DNA of 64,000 nucleotides from an uncultured Prolixibacteraceae bacterium (GTDB lineage Bacteria; Bacteroidota; Bacteroidia; Bacteroidales; Prolixibacteraceae): positions 206,046 to 270,045 of the forward strand of contig CALGIG010000045.1 of NCBI GenBank assembly GCA_937915865.1. Reading direction: 5' to 3'. Position 1 is the stretch's first letter, and each line of letters begins with the position of its first letter. This document shows, piece after piece, positions 44,404-53,148 of this stretch. Below the pieces are notes generated by a model. That model worked only from the letters and a program-made list of their open reading frames with translations, had not been told where the DNA came from and searched no databases. Both the position numbers and the translations under genes were made by a program.

Positions 44404-44447
44404 ACTAAAAGACCTTTTTGTCTTTTAGTGCAAATAGTGTACTTTTG
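44404..44447 (+). promoter_or_regulatory. ric2 promoter with overlapping operator
   Basis: Operator ACTAAAAGAC-N6-GTCTTTTAGT at 44404-44429 with 10-bp perfect arms. TTTTTG at 44415-44420 (a -33-like element inside the operator) is followed after 19 nt by TACTTTTG at 44440-44447, a -7 element. The GTC G to -7 distance is 20 nt, the same as at ric1 and metE. Binding would occlude the -33 box. A weaker minus-strand TATTTTTG (44385 down to 44378) may serve the rrf2 gene. Confidence 0.75.
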
Positions 44448-44473
44448 GATCCTATATTCTTAATTCTACGATT

Positions 44474-45169
44474 ATGAAACAAAATAATTACATTCAACTA
44501 TCTTTAGGAGAGATTGTGGTGGAAGACTTCAGAACAGCTTCTCTTTTTAAAGAAAAAGGTATTGATTTCTGTTGTGGTGGTAAAAAATCCTTGGAAGAAG
44601 CTTGTGCTGAAAAATCTTTAAATATTACGGATATAATAAACGAGTTACAAGTTTTAAAACAGACTCCCAGTAATCCTTCACAAAACTTTAAGGACTGGGA
44701 ATTAGGCTTTCTATCCGACTACATAGTGAATACTCATCATAAATATGTATTAAAAACGTTGCCCGAACTGGTTTTTTATACGCAAAAAATAGCAACGGTG
44801 CATGGTGCAAATCATCCGGAACTTTTTACGGTTGCAGATTTGTTTGGAAAAATTAATACTGAACTCTTGCAACACCTTCAAAAAGAAGAAGTAGTTCTAT
44901 TTCCGGCAATTAAAGAAGCCTTGCACACAAGCTCATTGGAAGCTAAAAGAATAATAGAGTCAGAAATTACCCGTATGAGCAGTGAACACGAGTTTGCAGG
45001 TGGTGCAATGGACAAGATAAATGAATTGACAAATAATTATACAATACCCCAGGATGCTTGCAGTACATACAAAGTGTCTTTAAAACTGTTGGAACAATTC
45101 GAGGACGACTTGCACATCCACGTTCATCTTGAAAACAATATATTGTATCCCAAATCTTTAGAACTTTAA
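44474..45169 (+). CDS. ric: Iron-sulfur cluster repair protein Ric/YtfE, copy 2
   Basis: 231 residues with the DUF542 motif GIDFCCGGKKS (Cys32-Cys33) and a hemerythrin bundle: NTHHKYV, HGANHPELFTV, LLQHLQKEEVVLFP, SSEHEFAGG and HVHLENNILYP. Paralogue of copy 1. It is followed within 20 bases by a second hemerythrin-type gene and then by qnor, so repair and detoxification share one transcript. Confidence 0.95.
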   Translation: MKQNNYIQLSLGEIVVEDFRTASLFKEKGIDFCCGGKKSLEEACAEKSLNITDIINELQVLKQTPSNPSQNFKDWELGFLSDYIVNTHHKYVLKTLPELVFYTQKIATVHGANHPELFTVADLFGKINTELLQHLQKEEVVLFPAIKEALHTSSLEAKRIIESEITRMSSEHEFAGGAMDKINELTNNYTIPQDACSTYKVSLKLLEQFEDDLHIHVHLENNILYPKSLEL

Positions 45170-45188
45170 AAGGCATAAAAAAGACACC

Positions 45189-45734
45189 ATGGGGGTAGCA
45201 ACCACAAATTTGGAAAACGACCATGTTCATATTCTCAAATTGATTGATGTTATGGAAAACATTACTCAATTGCCTGAAGCTAATACTGAACATCTCGATA
45301 CAATTGTGAACCTTATCCGTAGTTTTGCTGATGGAACGCACCACACAAAAGAAGAAACGCTTCTTTTCCCTAAAATGGTCGAGAAAGGTTTTTCTTTCCA
45401 ACAAGGCCCTATTGCCGTCATGATGAGCGATCATGTTGAGGGCAGAATTTTTGTAAAAGGTTTAGCTGACAACATTCTATTATACAAGTCCGGAAATAAA
45501 AATGCTTTGCCTTCTATTTATAAGAACATGAAAGGTTACATCGACCTGCTAAGAGCGCACATTGGTAAAGAAAACAATGTGCTTTTTCGAATGGCTGACC
45601 AGGCTTTGTCGGCAGAAGAACAACAATCGCTACTAAATGAGTTTAAAAAAGTGGAATTGAACCCCGTGTTTGGCGGTGTTGTTGCCGATTGCATCAGTAG
45701 TATCGAAAACCTTACAAAGGTGTACAAAATTTGA
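45189..45734 (+). CDS. Hemerythrin-like domain protein
   Basis: 181 residues. A four-helix bundle with five to six candidate di-iron histidines/acidic residues: NDHVHILKLI (about residues 13-22), GTHHTKEETLLFP (about 51-63), MSDHVEGRIF and HIGKENNVLF (about 122-131). It may store O2 or bind NO/peroxide. Between ric2 and qnor in the same direction, hence probably co-regulated. Confidence 0.88.
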   Translation: MGVATTNLENDHVHILKLIDVMENITQLPEANTEHLDTIVNLIRSFADGTHHTKEETLLFPKMVEKGFSFQQGPIAVMMSDHVEGRIFVKGLADNILLYKSGNKNALPSIYKNMKGYIDLLRAHIGKENNVLFRMADQALSAEEQQSLLNEFKKVELNPVFGGVVADCISSIENLTKVYKI

Positions 45735-45781
45735 TAATTTAAATTAATCACCCATATTCTAAAATTTTAAAATAATAGCTT

Positions 45782-48022
45782 ATGACAACTAAAAGATTAT
45801 GGCTTAGCTTCATTCTCGTGATGTCCATATCATTTGCCGTACTTTTGTATTATGGCATGGAAATTTACCATCAAGCACCACCGATTCCGGATAAAGTAGT
45901 AACGACAGAAGGAACAGTACTCTTCACGGGACAGGACATAAAAGATGGTCAAAACGTTTGGCAGTCTATGGGTGGCCAGGAATTGGGCACAGTTTGGGGT
46001 CATGGTGCTTACCAGGCACCCGATTGGAGTGCCGACTGGCTTCATAAAGAAGCCATTTTTATGTTGAATCAGATGTCATTAAAAGCTGACAGTATGCCTT
46101 TTGACAAACTATCGGATGAACGCAAAGCAGCTTTAAAGATAACTTTGCAAAAAGAAGAAAGGAATAATACTTATAATCCTGAAACAAAAATTCTCTCAGT
46201 TTCCACGCTTAGGGCAGATGCAATCGCAGACAACAGTAAATATTATGGAGGTTTATTTACAAATGACAGTGCATTAGCTAAATATAGAAACGCATACAGT
46301 ATCCCTGAAAATTCTCTGAAAGACCCTGAACGTGTGAGAGTACTCAATGCTTTCTTCTTTTGGATTTCATGGGCTTGCGTTACCGAACGTCCGGGTCAGA
46401 AAATTACCTATACCAATAATTGGCCAGCCGAAGAGCTTGTAGCGAACAAGCCTACCGGTTCTTTACTGCTCTGGACTGGGTTTAGTGTAATTTTGCTTCT
46501 CGCCGGAATTGGATTAATGGTTTGGTTTTATGCCCGGAAAAGAGCAGAGCCGGAGGAGTCTTTTCCAACAAGTTTCCCTCTGAAAAACGAAGTTACAACT
46601 CCATCGCAAAAAGCGACAGTTAAATATTTTTGGATAGTATCAGCATTATTGTTGGTTCAGGTTATTATGGGTGTCATTACAGCTCATTATACTGTCGAAG
46701 GACAGGCGTTCTACGGCATTCCTTTAGATAAGTGGCTTCCGTATTCAATATCCAGAACCTGGCATATTCAAATTGCAATTTTCTGGATAGCAACATCCTG
46801 GTTGGCTACTGGTCTTTATTACGCCCCTGCTATCTCGGGTGTTGAACCTAAATTTCAACGATTGGGTGTTAACTTCCTTTTTGGTGCTTTATTGGTAATT
46901 GTTGTTGGCTCTCTTTTCGGTCAATGGTTGGGAATTATGCAAAAATTGGGTTACATCCAAAATTTCTGGTTTGGTCATCAGGGGTATGAATACGTTGACC
47001 TTGGCCGTTTCTGGCAAATATTCCTTTTTGTCGGTTTAATAATTTGGTTGTTGCTTATGAGTAGAGCAATCTGGCCTGCTTTAAAGCAAAAATCAGAAAG
47101 CAGGAATTTATTGATATTGTTCCTTATTTCTACCGTTGCTATAGCGGCTTTTTACGGTGCTGGTTTAATGTGGGGCAGACAAACTAACCTGGCTATTGCC
47201 GAATACTGGCGTTGGTGGGTTGTACACCTTTGGGTCGAAGGTTTCTTTGAAGTATTTGCCGCTGTGGTAACTGCTTTCCTTTTCGTGAGACTACAAATTA
47301 TTAAAGCTTCCACTGCAACTACTGCTGTATTATTTTCAACTATTGTTTTCCTTTCCGGTGGTATTCTGGGTACTTTCCATCATTTGTATTTTACAGGAAC
47401 ACCTGTAGCAGTTTTGGCACTCGGGGCTACATTTAGTGCCCTTGAAGTTGTGCCTTTGGTTCTAATGGGTTTCGAAGCTTACGATAATCTTAAAGTAAGC
47501 AGGAGTAGTGAATGGATAAAGGCATACAAGTGGCCTATCTATTGTTTTATTTCGGTCGCTTTTTGGAACCTTGTGGGTGCTGGAATTTTCGGATTTCTTA
47601 TTAACCCGCCTATTGCTTTATATTATATGCAAGGTTTGAACACCACGCCAGTTCACGGACATGCGGCTTTATTTGGTGTATATGGTATGTTGGGCATTGG
47701 CTTGATGCTTTTTGTACTTCGCGACATAAACAAAGATGCTGAATGGAAAGAAAGATGGATTAAATTTGCTTTTTGGGCAATTAATATAGGTTTAACTGCA
47801 ATGCTTATAATCAGCATTCTCCCCGTAGGATTGGCCCAGACTGTTGCTAGTGTAAACCATGGTTATTGGTTTGCTCGTTCCGCAGAATTTATGCAACAAC
47901 CATACATTGTTACTTTTAAATGGTTGCGAATGATTGGCGATACAATATTTGCATTGGGAACTGTTGCTTTAGCATGGTTTATCTTCGGCTTGGCCGGAGG
48001 CTGGAGTATCAAGAAGAAATAA
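45782..48022 (+). CDS. norZ: Quinol-dependent nitric oxide reductase (qNor)
   Basis: 746 residues. The N-terminal extension (about residues 1-220) is the cytochrome-c-like but heme-free domain of qNor (TGQDIKDGQNVWQSMGGQELGTVWGHGAYQAPD), and the rest is the 12+ helix NorB body: ISRTWHIQIAIFWIATSWL, WRWWVVHLWVEGFFEVFAA with the glutamate, and GTFHHLYFTGTP with the two-histidine helix; HGHAALFGVYGM holds the heme ligand histidines. It reduces NO to N2O with quinol at the cytoplasmic membrane. Last gene before the debris region, followed by a hairpin terminator at 48152. Confidence 0.96.
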   Translation: MTTKRLWLSFILVMSISFAVLLYYGMEIYHQAPPIPDKVVTTEGTVLFTGQDIKDGQNVWQSMGGQELGTVWGHGAYQAPDWSADWLHKEAIFMLNQMSLKADSMPFDKLSDERKAALKITLQKEERNNTYNPETKILSVSTLRADAIADNSKYYGGLFTNDSALAKYRNAYSIPENSLKDPERVRVLNAFFFWISWACVTERPGQKITYTNNWPAEELVANKPTGSLLLWTGFSVILLLAGIGLMVWFYARKRAEPEESFPTSFPLKNEVTTPSQKATVKYFWIVSALLLVQVIMGVITAHYTVEGQAFYGIPLDKWLPYSISRTWHIQIAIFWIATSWLATGLYYAPAISGVEPKFQRLGVNFLFGALLVIVVGSLFGQWLGIMQKLGYIQNFWFGHQGYEYVDLGRFWQIFLFVGLIIWLLLMSRAIWPALKQKSESRNLLILFLISTVAIAAFYGAGLMWGRQTNLAIAEYWRWWVVHLWVEGFFEVFAAVVTAFLFVRLQIIKASTATTAVLFSTIVFLSGGILGTFHHLYFTGTPVAVLALGATFSALEVVPLVLMGFEAYDNLKVSRSSEWIKAYKWPIYCFISVAFWNLVGAGIFGFLINPPIALYYMQGLNTTPVHGHAALFGVYGMLGIGLMLFVLRDINKDAEWKERWIKFAFWAINIGLTAMLIISILPVGLAQTVASVNHGYWFARSAEFMQQPYIVTFKWLRMIGDTIFALGTVALAWFIFGLAGGWSIKKK

Positions 48023-48151
48023 TTTGATATCAAGTTTATAAATAACTAATAATTAGGATGTATTAATGACTACCAGTTTACAATAAATTGGATCCGAAGC
48101 AACAAGTAGTGTCCAGCGAAAAGTTCCGCGTAGGTCATCAGCTAATTGTAC

Positions 48152-48184
48152 AACTCCCTGTACTATATTAAAGTACAGGGAGTT
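48152..48184 (+). terminator. Hairpin after qnor
   Basis: Perfect 13-bp stem AACTCCCTGTACT/AGTACAGGGAGTT around a 7-nt loop, followed by TGTATT. It is about 130 bases downstream of the qnor stop and may terminate that transcript; the U-run is weak. Confidence 0.6.
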
Positions 48185-48323
48185 TGTATTCTAGGGTGTC
48201 AAATCTGGTGTTAATGAAGCTTTCCTGAACAATTCAGCTGTTATTTCATAATAGCTAATTCATTCTGTTTTAGGCCCTTACTCCCTGTCAACAATTTTTG
48301 GGATTACTATTAAAAGAGGATTA

Positions 48324-48470
48324 TTATTTCATTTTCAGATCCCTTTTCTTTGCCACAGTATTCAAGAATTTCAAAGCAGCATCGTAATCCTCCAGTAAAA
48401 AGTTCGACATTTCTCCGGTTGGGTGCACCCAAGCGGAAATTTTGTTAGGATTGAAAGAATTTCCGCCTTA
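48324..48470 (-). pseudogene. C-terminal gene fragment (unknown)
   Basis: About 46 codons on the minus strand, ending in a stop at 48324, read as protein-like sequence (NKISAWVHPTGEMSNFLLED, then DYDAALKFLNTVAKKRD). An in-frame TAA lies just upstream at about 48471, so only a tail is left. No family recognised. Confidence 0.4.
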
Positions 48471-48624
48471 AGCTTGTTTCAGACCCCTCTTCTGTTGTTT
48501 GACTGCCGAAAGAATTAGTTTACACTAGTGATTCAAAATTGATTAAATTGCAGCTTTTAGCCAAAATATTATTGGTTTTTTAAAGGATATAAACCTCTGG
48601 TGCAGAAGAATAAATATCCTCATA

Positions 48625-48729
48625 TCAGATTTTTAATCGTTCATCCTCAGAAACTTCGGAAATCTCAAACAACGCAAAATCAATAACCAGGAAGTCTTCA
48701 TGAACTGGCCGATTTGGAAATGGCGCCTG
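48625..48729 (-). pseudogene. C-terminal gene fragment (unknown)
   Basis: Thirty-four codons on the minus strand between stops read as plausible protein (RPVHEDFLVIDFALFEISEV). Too short to name. It lies between another fragment and the dead integrase tail, in what looks like a decayed insertion region. Confidence 0.35.
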
Positions 48730-48842
48730 TTATCGTGTTAGAGAAAATAATCTTTCTGTGTTATATTGTATTTCAATACCATGAAGACAGTTTACAAACA
48801 AACTGTCTTTCATCTATTTAGATTGTTATACCATTTTTCAAG

Positions 48843-49019
48843 TTACAGCAAAATATCAACAAGCGCCTTCATATCTTTTGATATCTTCGAATCCACAATT
48901 CTCGCATAAATTTGTGTGGTTTTTAGTGAAGTATGCCCTAATATTTTTGAAACCGTTTCAATGGGCACTCCATTGGCCAAAGTAACTGAAGTTGCAAATG
49001 TATGCCGGGCAACATGGAA
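48843..49019 (-). pseudogene. Tyrosine recombinase C-terminal remnant
   Basis: Fifty-nine codons match the C-terminus of CTnDOT-type integrases: HVARHTFATSVTLANGVPIE, LGHTSLKTTQIYARI with catalytic HxxR, H and Tyr. The upstream part of the frame is hydrophobic and unrelated, so the gene has lost its N-terminal ~85%. It shows that an older integrase-bearing element once occupied this site. Confidence 0.85.
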
Positions 49020-49285
49020 AAACAGTTGAAAAACGAGCAAAAACAAAATTATACAGAAAAAAAGTAATCCATTTAGAATGAGTACAGTTGTTAGATTTTT
49101 CGGTCTTGTGATCTCGAAGAAATGAACGAGGAAAGACAAAATTAGACAGTATTTCAGTTACCAAATCGTTAGCCGGGTAGTTACCGGAAACGGATAGGTA
49201 ACAAGATACAAATAAACGAAATCGAACCTGTTTCTTTTTCGTTGATTCACAATGTTTTGCATAACAAAGGACGCTTGTATAACCG

Positions 49286-49316
49286 GTAGCTTTGCCGTCA
49301 GAAAATCGACGGCAAA
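49286..49316 (+). other. Candidate attachment core and hairpin in front of the integrases
   Basis: GTAGCTTTGC at 49286-49295 matches the GTANNTTTGC core known from CTnDOT attachment sites, 43 bases before the first integrase. It overlaps the left arm of a hairpin TTTGCCGTC-N8-GACGGCAAA (49291-49316). The same bases also fit a TAnnTTTG promoter element, so an integrase promoter is an alternative reading. Confidence 0.45.
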
Positions 49317-49337
49317 ACCCATAAAAATTATAAGCGT

Positions 49338-50567
49338 ATGAAAGTTGAAAAATTCAAGGTATTACTCTACCTGAAAAAAAGTTCTCCCTACAAGTCGGGC
49401 AAGACCCCAATCATGGGGCGTATCACTGTCGACCAGTCTATGGCACAGTTTAGTTGTAAACTTTCCTGTATCCCCGATTTGTGGAATCCACGCGAAAGCC
49501 GTTTGAACGGCAAGAGCCGTGAAGCCGTTGTAACCAATGGGAAGCTGGATAAACTTTTGTTTTCTATCAACGAGGCTTACAATTCGTTGACAGAACGCAA
49601 TCAACCATTTGATGCAGAAGCAGTCAAAAATCTGTTTCAGGGTAGCATGGACGTACAAATGACCTTGATGCGGCTTTTCGACCGTCATATCGAAGAAGTA
49701 AAAGCGCGTGTTGGTATAGATGTATCCCACCGCACCTTGCCGAACTACCTCTACACCCGGAAAAGATTGGCCGAGTTTATCAAGAAAAATTCTAATTCGT
49801 CAGACCTTGCATTCAGCCAACTGAATGAACAGTTTATACGGGAGTTTCAGGATTTTATTATTCTTGAAAAAAGGTTGAGCATAGAGACTGCCCGACACTA
49901 TTTGGCTCTGTTGAAAAAGATTTGCCGGATAGCCTTTAAAGAGGGACATTCCGATAGACTCTACTTTGTGAACTATCCCCTGTTAAAGCAGAAAGACAAT
50001 CCGCCAAGAACCCTTAGCCGTGAAGAATTTGAAAAGATACGGGATTTGGAGATTGAAGAACACAGATGGTCGCACATAACTACCCGCGATATGTTCCTTT
50101 TTGCCTGCTACACTGGGACATCATACGTCGATGTGGTAGCCATCACAAACGACAACCTGTCCAAAGATGATGCAGGCGCTTTATGGCTCAAATATCAGCG
50201 CGGCAAAAACGGCAAACTTAGTCGTGTAAAGCTGCTACCCGAAGCCATTGAGCTGATTGCAAAGTACAGGAACAAATCAAGGGAAACCTTATTTCCAAAA
50301 ATGGAACACGGCGCACTGAAATGGAATCTGCATAGCATACGTCAAATGGTTGGTATGCAAGGCGCTTTGACCTACCATATGGGGCGGCACTCGTTTTCGA
50401 GTTTGATTGCGCTCGAAGGTGGTGTTCCTATTGAAACTGTATCTAAAATGCTCGGTCATTCCGATATAAAAACGACACAGATTTATGCCCGTGTCACTCC
50501 AAAGAAACTATTTGAGGATATGGGTAAGTATATCGAAGCGACCCAAGATTTAAAATTAGTTCTGTAA
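49338..50567 (+). CDS. Tyrosine recombinase/integrase 1 (IntDOT-like)
   Basis: 409 residues, about the length of IntDOT. N-terminal arm-type domain (about residues 1-100), SAM-like core-binding domain (about 110-205) and catalytic domain (about 225-395). Visible catalytic residues: His347-xx-Arg350 in HMGRHSF, His374 in LGHSDIKTTQ, Tyr383. The first catalytic arginine position reads TGTS (Ser262), as in IntDOT, which also has a serine there. It integrates and excises the element. A second integrase follows in the same direction after 20 bases. Confidence 0.93.
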   Translation: MKVEKFKVLLYLKKSSPYKSGKTPIMGRITVDQSMAQFSCKLSCIPDLWNPRESRLNGKSREAVVTNGKLDKLLFSINEAYNSLTERNQPFDAEAVKNLFQGSMDVQMTLMRLFDRHIEEVKARVGIDVSHRTLPNYLYTRKRLAEFIKKNSNSSDLAFSQLNEQFIREFQDFIILEKRLSIETARHYLALLKKICRIAFKEGHSDRLYFVNYPLLKQKDNPPRTLSREEFEKIRDLEIEEHRWSHITTRDMFLFACYTGTSYVDVVAITNDNLSKDDAGALWLKYQRGKNGKLSRVKLLPEAIELIAKYRNKSRETLFPKMEHGALKWNLHSIRQMVGMQGALTYHMGRHSFSSLIALEGGVPIETVSKMLGHSDIKTTQIYARVTPKKLFEDMGKYIEATQDLKLVL

Positions 50568-50587
50568 ACATTTAAAATACAAATATT

Positions 50588-51775
50588 ATGCGTAGCACAT
50601 TCAAGACATTATTCTATATCAACCGCAATAAAATAAAAGCGGATGGCACAACGGCTGTTTTATGCCGGATTACCATTGATGGCAAACAAACCGTTCTCTC
50701 AACCGGAATATCCTGTAGACCTGATAACTGGAACAGTCACACAAGCGAAATCAAAGACGAGAGAAGCAACAACCAACTCAAAGCGTTTCGTGACCGCATT
50801 GAACAGACTTACGAGAATATTCTCAAAGAACAGGGCGTTATCAGTGCGGAAATACTCAAAAATACAATCAACGAAGTAAATTCCGTTCCGACCATGTTGT
50901 TAGAGGCAGGGGAAGCGGAGCGTGAACGATTAAGATTACGTTCAATTGAGATAAATTCAACCTCTACTTATCGGCAATCAAAGGTTTCTCAAAGCAATTT
51001 ACGCGGGTACTTGCTCACTTTGAAAATGAAAGATATTGCCTTTACCGATATTACCGAAGAGTTTGGCGAGGGCTACAAACTCTATTTAAAGAGCATGGAT
51101 TACAGCGCGGGACACGTCAACCATTGCTTTACCTGGCTGAACCGGCTTATCTACATTGCAGTTGATAGGGAATTATTGCGGTATAATCCGATTGCTGATG
51201 TTCCGTATGAAAAGAAAGCTGCCCCTAAACTGGAACACATAAGCAGGAACGAACTTAAAACGATTATGGAAAATCCAATGCTCGACAAGTGGCAAGAACT
51301 GACGCGCAGAGCCTTTGTATTTTCGGCATTTACCGCTCTTGCCTATGCCGACACAAAAGGGTTATACCCACGTCATATAGGAAAAACAGCCGATGGGCAG
51401 CGTTTTATACGAATCAACAGAAAAAAGACGGATGTTGAAGCGTTTATACCTCTGCATCCGGTAGCGGAACAGATATTGTCGTTATACAACACAACGGATG
51501 ATACTAAGCCGGTTTTCCCTCTGCCAAACCGCGACCAGCTATGGTACTGCATAAACGAAATAGGCTTTCTTGCGGGTGTGAAGGGCAATCTTAGCTATCA
51601 TCAAAGCCGTCACACATTTGGAACGCTTTTGCTTTCGGCAGGTATCCCGATTGAGAGTATCAGCAAAATGATGGGGCATACCAATATTTCAACAACACAA
51701 ACCTACGCCAAAGTAACGGACGATAAGATTTCCGAAGACATGGATAAACTAATAGCACGCAGAAAGGGAGCATAG
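50588..51775 (+). CDS. Tyrosine recombinase/integrase 2
   Basis: 395 residues with the same three-part layout. Catalytic residues: HQSRHTF, LGHT-like MGHTNISTTQ, and Tyr373 in QTYAKV. The first arginine position is occupied by Ala252 (FTALAYAD), so it too departs from the canonical RHRY set. Tandem integrases are common in Bacteroidota elements and may act together or on different sites; which one is needed cannot be inferred. The RhuM-like gene follows within 3 bases. Confidence 0.93.
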   Translation: MRSTFKTLFYINRNKIKADGTTAVLCRITIDGKQTVLSTGISCRPDNWNSHTSEIKDERSNNQLKAFRDRIEQTYENILKEQGVISAEILKNTINEVNSVPTMLLEAGEAERERLRLRSIEINSTSTYRQSKVSQSNLRGYLLTLKMKDIAFTDITEEFGEGYKLYLKSMDYSAGHVNHCFTWLNRLIYIAVDRELLRYNPIADVPYEKKAAPKLEHISRNELKTIMENPMLDKWQELTRRAFVFSAFTALAYADTKGLYPRHIGKTADGQRFIRINRKKTDVEAFIPLHPVAEQILSLYNTTDDTKPVFPLPNRDQLWYCINEIGFLAGVKGNLSYHQSRHTFGTLLLSAGIPIESISKMMGHTNISTTQTYAKVTDDKISEDMDKLIARRKGA

Positions 51776-51777
51776 TA

Positions 51778-52143
51778 ATGAAAAGAACAATAATAACCAT
51801 AGAAAACGGTATGGTATCCATACCGCAGTCCAGTGAGGTACGAATGACAGCATTTGAAATCGCCACATTGTTTGAAGTCTATGTCCAAACAGTCAATGGC
51901 GGCATCAAAACGATTTTGAAATCGGGCATTGTCAAAGCGGATATTCCCTGCCCTGTAACCGCTACCTGGACTACCCTCATGCCCGATATTTACGGGTTGG
52001 ATATGATAGTTGCCCTTTCGTATCGGATAGAATCGAGAAATGCGGAGGCACTTCGAAAGTGGCTAATGAGAAAGGTAACAGCAAAAACTTCGGGATTGCA
52101 AATTTTCGATTGTAGCAGTCTGGACAAATTCTCTGCCAATTAG
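51778..52143 (+). CDS. RhuM-like / KilA-N-type small protein, ICE-associated
   Basis: 121 residues. The segment VRMTAFEIATLFEVYVQTVNGGIKTILKSG (helix-turn-helix-like, about residues 20-49) and YGLDMIVALSYRIESRNAEALRKWLMRK (about 78-105) are typical of RhuM-family proteins. Their function is not established; they often sit beside integrases. It starts within three bases of the integrase 2 stop, so it is part of the same transcript. Confidence 0.7.
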   Translation: MKRTIITIENGMVSIPQSSEVRMTAFEIATLFEVYVQTVNGGIKTILKSGIVKADIPCPVTATWTTLMPDIYGLDMIVALSYRIESRNAEALRKWLMRKVTAKTSGLQIFDCSSLDKFSAN

Positions 52144-52239
52144 TTTAACTTCTGTATTGAATAGCAATTTGTTATTTGTTTGGATGCGATCCAGTGTAGG
52201 ATAGGTTTTTGTTTTATTTTTGTAAACACTATATTGAGT

Positions 52240-53106
52240 ATGAATCCAAATACCGAATACGAAAGATTTGCCCAAGAGATTTATCAAGGGTTGGTTGATG
52301 CTGATGTCGTCAAAACGACAGATGTTAAGCATAATGTCAAGCTTGTTGGCAAATCGGGGCAGGCACATCAAATTGATGTTTATTGGGAATATGAAATCGC
52401 GGGAGTTAAACACAAGGTCGCTATTGAATGTAAAAACTACAACAACACAGTTTCAGTCGGCAAGGTCAGGGATTTTTACGGCGTATTGGCTGATCTGAAT
52501 AATATTGCCGGAATTATGGTAACAAAAGTAGGTTACCAAGAAGGTGCAAAAGTTTACGCTTCTCATTATGCCATAAGTCTGAAAGAGTTAAGGACACCCA
52601 ATAGAGGGGAAGGAATTATCGGCGAAATGGAGCTTAACTTAAATATTGCCATACGGCATTGCTTGTTTTTAGTTGATGATGAATGGGCAAAAGCGAATAA
52701 TCTTGACTTTTCGCAATACAGGAATTTTCTCGACAGTATGAGCAGTTTTTGCAGGCCACGGAGCAAACCGAGTATCGTATGGACTAATGCTACGCATATA
52801 CCCTTGGAAACAATCCCGAATGCTAAAATTCGTGATGAAAAAGGAAGAGTAATTACTACATTTGATAAATTAGAGCGCAATCTGCCGGAAAATTTTGATT
52901 CAGGTTCGGATCACACCTTTTACTTTCAGGATGCTTATGTGGATACCCGTTGGGGGCCAATAAAAATCAAAGAAGTAAAATATGCTCACGAAAAGGAAAA
53001 GCAGACAACTGTTTTTTCCATTGATGCTCATGAGTTCATCAAAGCTGTACTTAAAGATGCCCTAAGTGGTGAAATTAGGCTTATTGCAAAGGATACTCCG
53101 TATTGA
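52240..53106 (+). CDS. Mrr-like restriction endonuclease (PD-(D/E)xK)
   Basis: 288 residues from ATG 52240; a longer frame opens in non-conserved sequence. The N-terminal nuclease domain shows QIDVYWEY (Asp46) and AIECKNY (Glu63, Lys65), the D-x(n)-ExK catalytic pattern of the Mrr/type IV restriction family. The C-terminal ~170 residues are unrelated to anything I recognise. It may cleave modified or foreign DNA as element-encoded defence. A strong bidirectional terminator follows at 53149. Confidence 0.8.
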   Translation: MNPNTEYERFAQEIYQGLVDADVVKTTDVKHNVKLVGKSGQAHQIDVYWEYEIAGVKHKVAIECKNYNNTVSVGKVRDFYGVLADLNNIAGIMVTKVGYQEGAKVYASHYAISLKELRTPNRGEGIIGEMELNLNIAIRHCLFLVDDEWAKANNLDFSQYRNFLDSMSSFCRPRSKPSIVWTNATHIPLETIPNAKIRDEKGRVITTFDKLERNLPENFDSGSDHTFYFQDAYVDTRWGPIKIKEVKYAHEKEKQTTVFSIDAHEFIKAVLKDALSGEIRLIAKDTPY

Positions 53107-53148
53107 GAAATGTCTAATCGCGAACAGGATCGGGCAAACTAAAAACGA

